NCBI RefSeq assembly: GCF_000264945.2
Contig: NZ_CP013071.1
Location: forward strand, 75,219 to 139,218
Direction of reading: 5' to 3'
Length of the DNA stretch: 64,000 bases
Source of the DNA: Sphingobium indicum B90A
GTDB taxonomy: Bacteria; Pseudomonadota; Alphaproteobacteria; Sphingomonadales; Sphingomonadaceae
The translations under genes and the position numbers were made by a program. This document shows positions 62,886 through 64,000 of the stretch, piece by piece. The notes under the pieces are model-generated. The model ran no database searches and was not told the DNA's origin. It saw only the letters and a list, made by a program, of their open reading frames with translations. How positions within the stretch are numbered: position 1 is the first letter of the stretch; the number at the start of each line of letters is the position of its first letter.

Positions 62886-62911
62886 CCGAAATTGCACCGG
62901 TGCAATTTCGG
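62886..62911. promoter_or_regulatory. candidate partition-site palindrome 2
   Basis: A perfect 26-bp palindrome has the core AATTGCACCGGTGCAATT, identical to palindrome 1, extended by CCGA/TCGG at the two ends. It lies immediately after the rep stop codon and upstream of parA. Confidence 0.78.
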
Positions 62912-62912
62912 C

Positions 62913-63995
62913 TCAGGGGCGCCCGCGTCGTGCCAGGAAACTCTCGCAGAAGCCGGTCCAGGATGCGATCAGCTTGGCGCCCTTGAGCTTCGCCAGCCTT
63001 TCGCCCATCTGCGCGCGATAGGCATCGGCAATGAGATCGATGTCCCAACCGCCGCCAGCCGAACGGCCGATGGCCGCGAGCGTGTCCGAGCCAAAGCGGA
63101 TCGTGCCGTTCGGGAAGGTGACCTCCCCTGCCCCAGCCTTATCCTTTGACACCAAGGCCGCCACCGCCGCCTGTGTGACAGCCTCGACGGCAACGGTCTC
63201 CACCTCGTCCTCGCGCCGCGCCTTTCTGCCCGCAGAGTGCCGACCGATCTCATCCACGGTCGCGATTTGGGCCGGAGCATCCTTGGGCTCAAAGCGGAAT
63301 TCGATTTCGGTGACAGTTCTGCCCTGGCGGATCTCCCGCCACTCCACGCGAAAATGGGCGAGCTGGTCGATTTCGGCCTTCGCCTTTTCGAGAACTTTGC
63401 GGCGCAGCTGCGCGAAATCCTTGTAGACGTCCGGCGCGATGCCGAGCAGCGCACGCAGCGCCGTCATGTCGCCCTTCCAGAGCGACTGGCGCCTATGCAG
63501 CCTCAGCGCCCCGATCTCGTACAGCTTGAGCGCATAGGTTGATCGGAAGCCGAGCACCGCCTGGCGGTTCAGGACCGCATAGGTCTCCGATTCCTGGATC
63601 AGCTTTCGGGCTTCGGGCGTGAACTCCCACTCGATCCACCCAGCGTCCGCGCCCTCTTCGTCTTCCGCTTCTTCGCGCGACGACGAGATAAGCGAAAAGC
63701 GCAGCGTCGCCTTCTTGCCGCGCCAGGACTTGTCGTCGACCGCGAAAAGCGTGCGGTGCAATTCCTCAAGCATATCCGAGATGCGCTCATTGCCCTTGTG
63801 GCCGCGGCGAATGTCCGCCTTTCGCATCTTGTGCGGGCGGTCCTCCCAGGCATCACCGCCCGCGGTCAAAATCATCAGCGCAAGCAAACGCGAAGCAGTC
63901 AGGCTAAGCGACTGGCCTTTGACGAACTTGACCTCGACGATGCTGCCGGGCTTGGCGAACTCGTCACCGCCCTTTGCCTGCAGGGCGGCAGCCAC
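62913..63995 (-). CDS. plasmid replication initiator, Rep_3-like, probably partial
   Basis: The visible 360 residues contain two winged-helix-like domains: about 10-120 (VKGQSLSLTASRLLALMILTAGG) and about 150-240 (FRSTYALKLYEIGALRLHRRQS, then RALLGIAPDVYKDFAQLRRKVLEKAKAEI). This is the layout of Rep_3-family initiators, which bind iterons at the origin. A C-terminal extension (about 255-360) is of unknown function. The GTG at 63995 is the first possible start, but the frame is still open at the window edge, so the gene may begin further right. Rep, parA and parB lie in this order on one strand. Confidence 0.8.
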   Translation of the reverse strand: MAAALQAKGGDEFAKPGSIVEVKFVKGQSLSLTASRLLALMILTAGGDAWEDRPHKMRKADIRRGHKGNERISDMLEELHRTLFAVDDKSWRGKKATLRFSLISSSREEAEDEEGADAGWIEWEFTPEARKLIQESETYAVLNRQAVLGFRSTYALKLYEIGALRLHRRQSLWKGDMTALRALLGIAPDVYKDFAQLRRKVLEKAKAEIDQLAHFRVEWREIRQGRTVTEIEFRFEPKDAPAQIATVDEIGRHSAGRKARREDEVETVAVEAVTQAAVAALVSKDKAGAGEVTFPNGTIRFGSDTLAAIGRSAGGGWDIDLIADAYRAQMGERLAKLKGAKLIASWTGFCESFLARRGRP

Positions 63996-64000
63996 CCGCA

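Noticed and set aside
1..64000. rRNA, tRNA or CRISPR arrays
   Set aside because: No conserved rRNA segment, tRNA-like cloverleaf or regular repeat-spacer array was noticed on either strand.

Overview
The window looks like DNA from an alphaproteobacterium of the order Sphingomonadales, most likely Sphingobium or a close relative. This is inferred from high GC content, several TonB-dependent receptors, four copies of IS6100, and aromatic/acyl-CoA catabolic genes next to a Rep_3-like/ParA/ParB plasmid module. No rRNA, tRNA or CRISPR array was seen.

Region 1 (1-26275) reads like core genome. It holds a Crp/Fnr-type regulator, then a double-domain KaiC-like ATPase translationally coupled to a hybrid histidine kinase, then an overlapping TonB receptor / YfiR / CHASE-type hybrid kinase operon. 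After these come the conserved ybbP-ybbA / tesA divergent locus, a putA gene and a complete cbb3 oxidase locus. That locus is ccoNOQP followed by ccoGHIS, with a [4Fe-4S]-type Fnr regulator upstream. Perfect FNR-type boxes lie upstream of ccoN and of the kaiC-like gene, so both may answer to oxygen. Paired inverted GC-rich repeats fill the gaps of the cco locus.

Region 2 (26276-50760) is an accessory catabolic mosaic cut into blocks by four 880-bp IS6100 copies, none with a matching 8-bp target duplication. Every block edge is a broken gene: ompW, a glutathione S-transferase, maleylacetate reductase, a 10-codon stub, a TonB receptor, a SnoaL-like protein, a TetR regulator and a Tn3 transposase. 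The largest block (34698-49880) carries three SDR/SnoaL-type genes, an acyl-CoA dehydrogenase, a glutathione reductase, an XdhC/molybdopterin-binding pair and a complete TonB receptor. It also carries an operon of acyl-CoA ligase, E1 alpha, E1 beta and a free-standing lipoyl protein with no E2 or E3. This looks like an uptake and degradation pathway for an unidentified organic acid or ketone.

Region 3 (50761-64000) is plasmid backbone. A Tn3-family transposase gene is broken at its 5' end by IS6100 and near its 3' end by a 2.8-kb IS21-family element with an 8-bp target duplication. Removing the element restores the reading frame. Next come a serine resolvase, a DUF1612-type plasmid protein, a RES/Xre toxin-antitoxin pair, an orphan antitoxin-like gene, and parB, parA and a Rep_3-like initiator that runs off the right edge. 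Two near-identical palindromes flank parA and are strong candidates for the partition site.

The whole suggests that IS6100 transposition and recombination joined a core-like respiratory segment, catabolic fragments and a plasmid backbone. Whether this is a megaplasmid or an integrated plasmid cannot be decided from the window.
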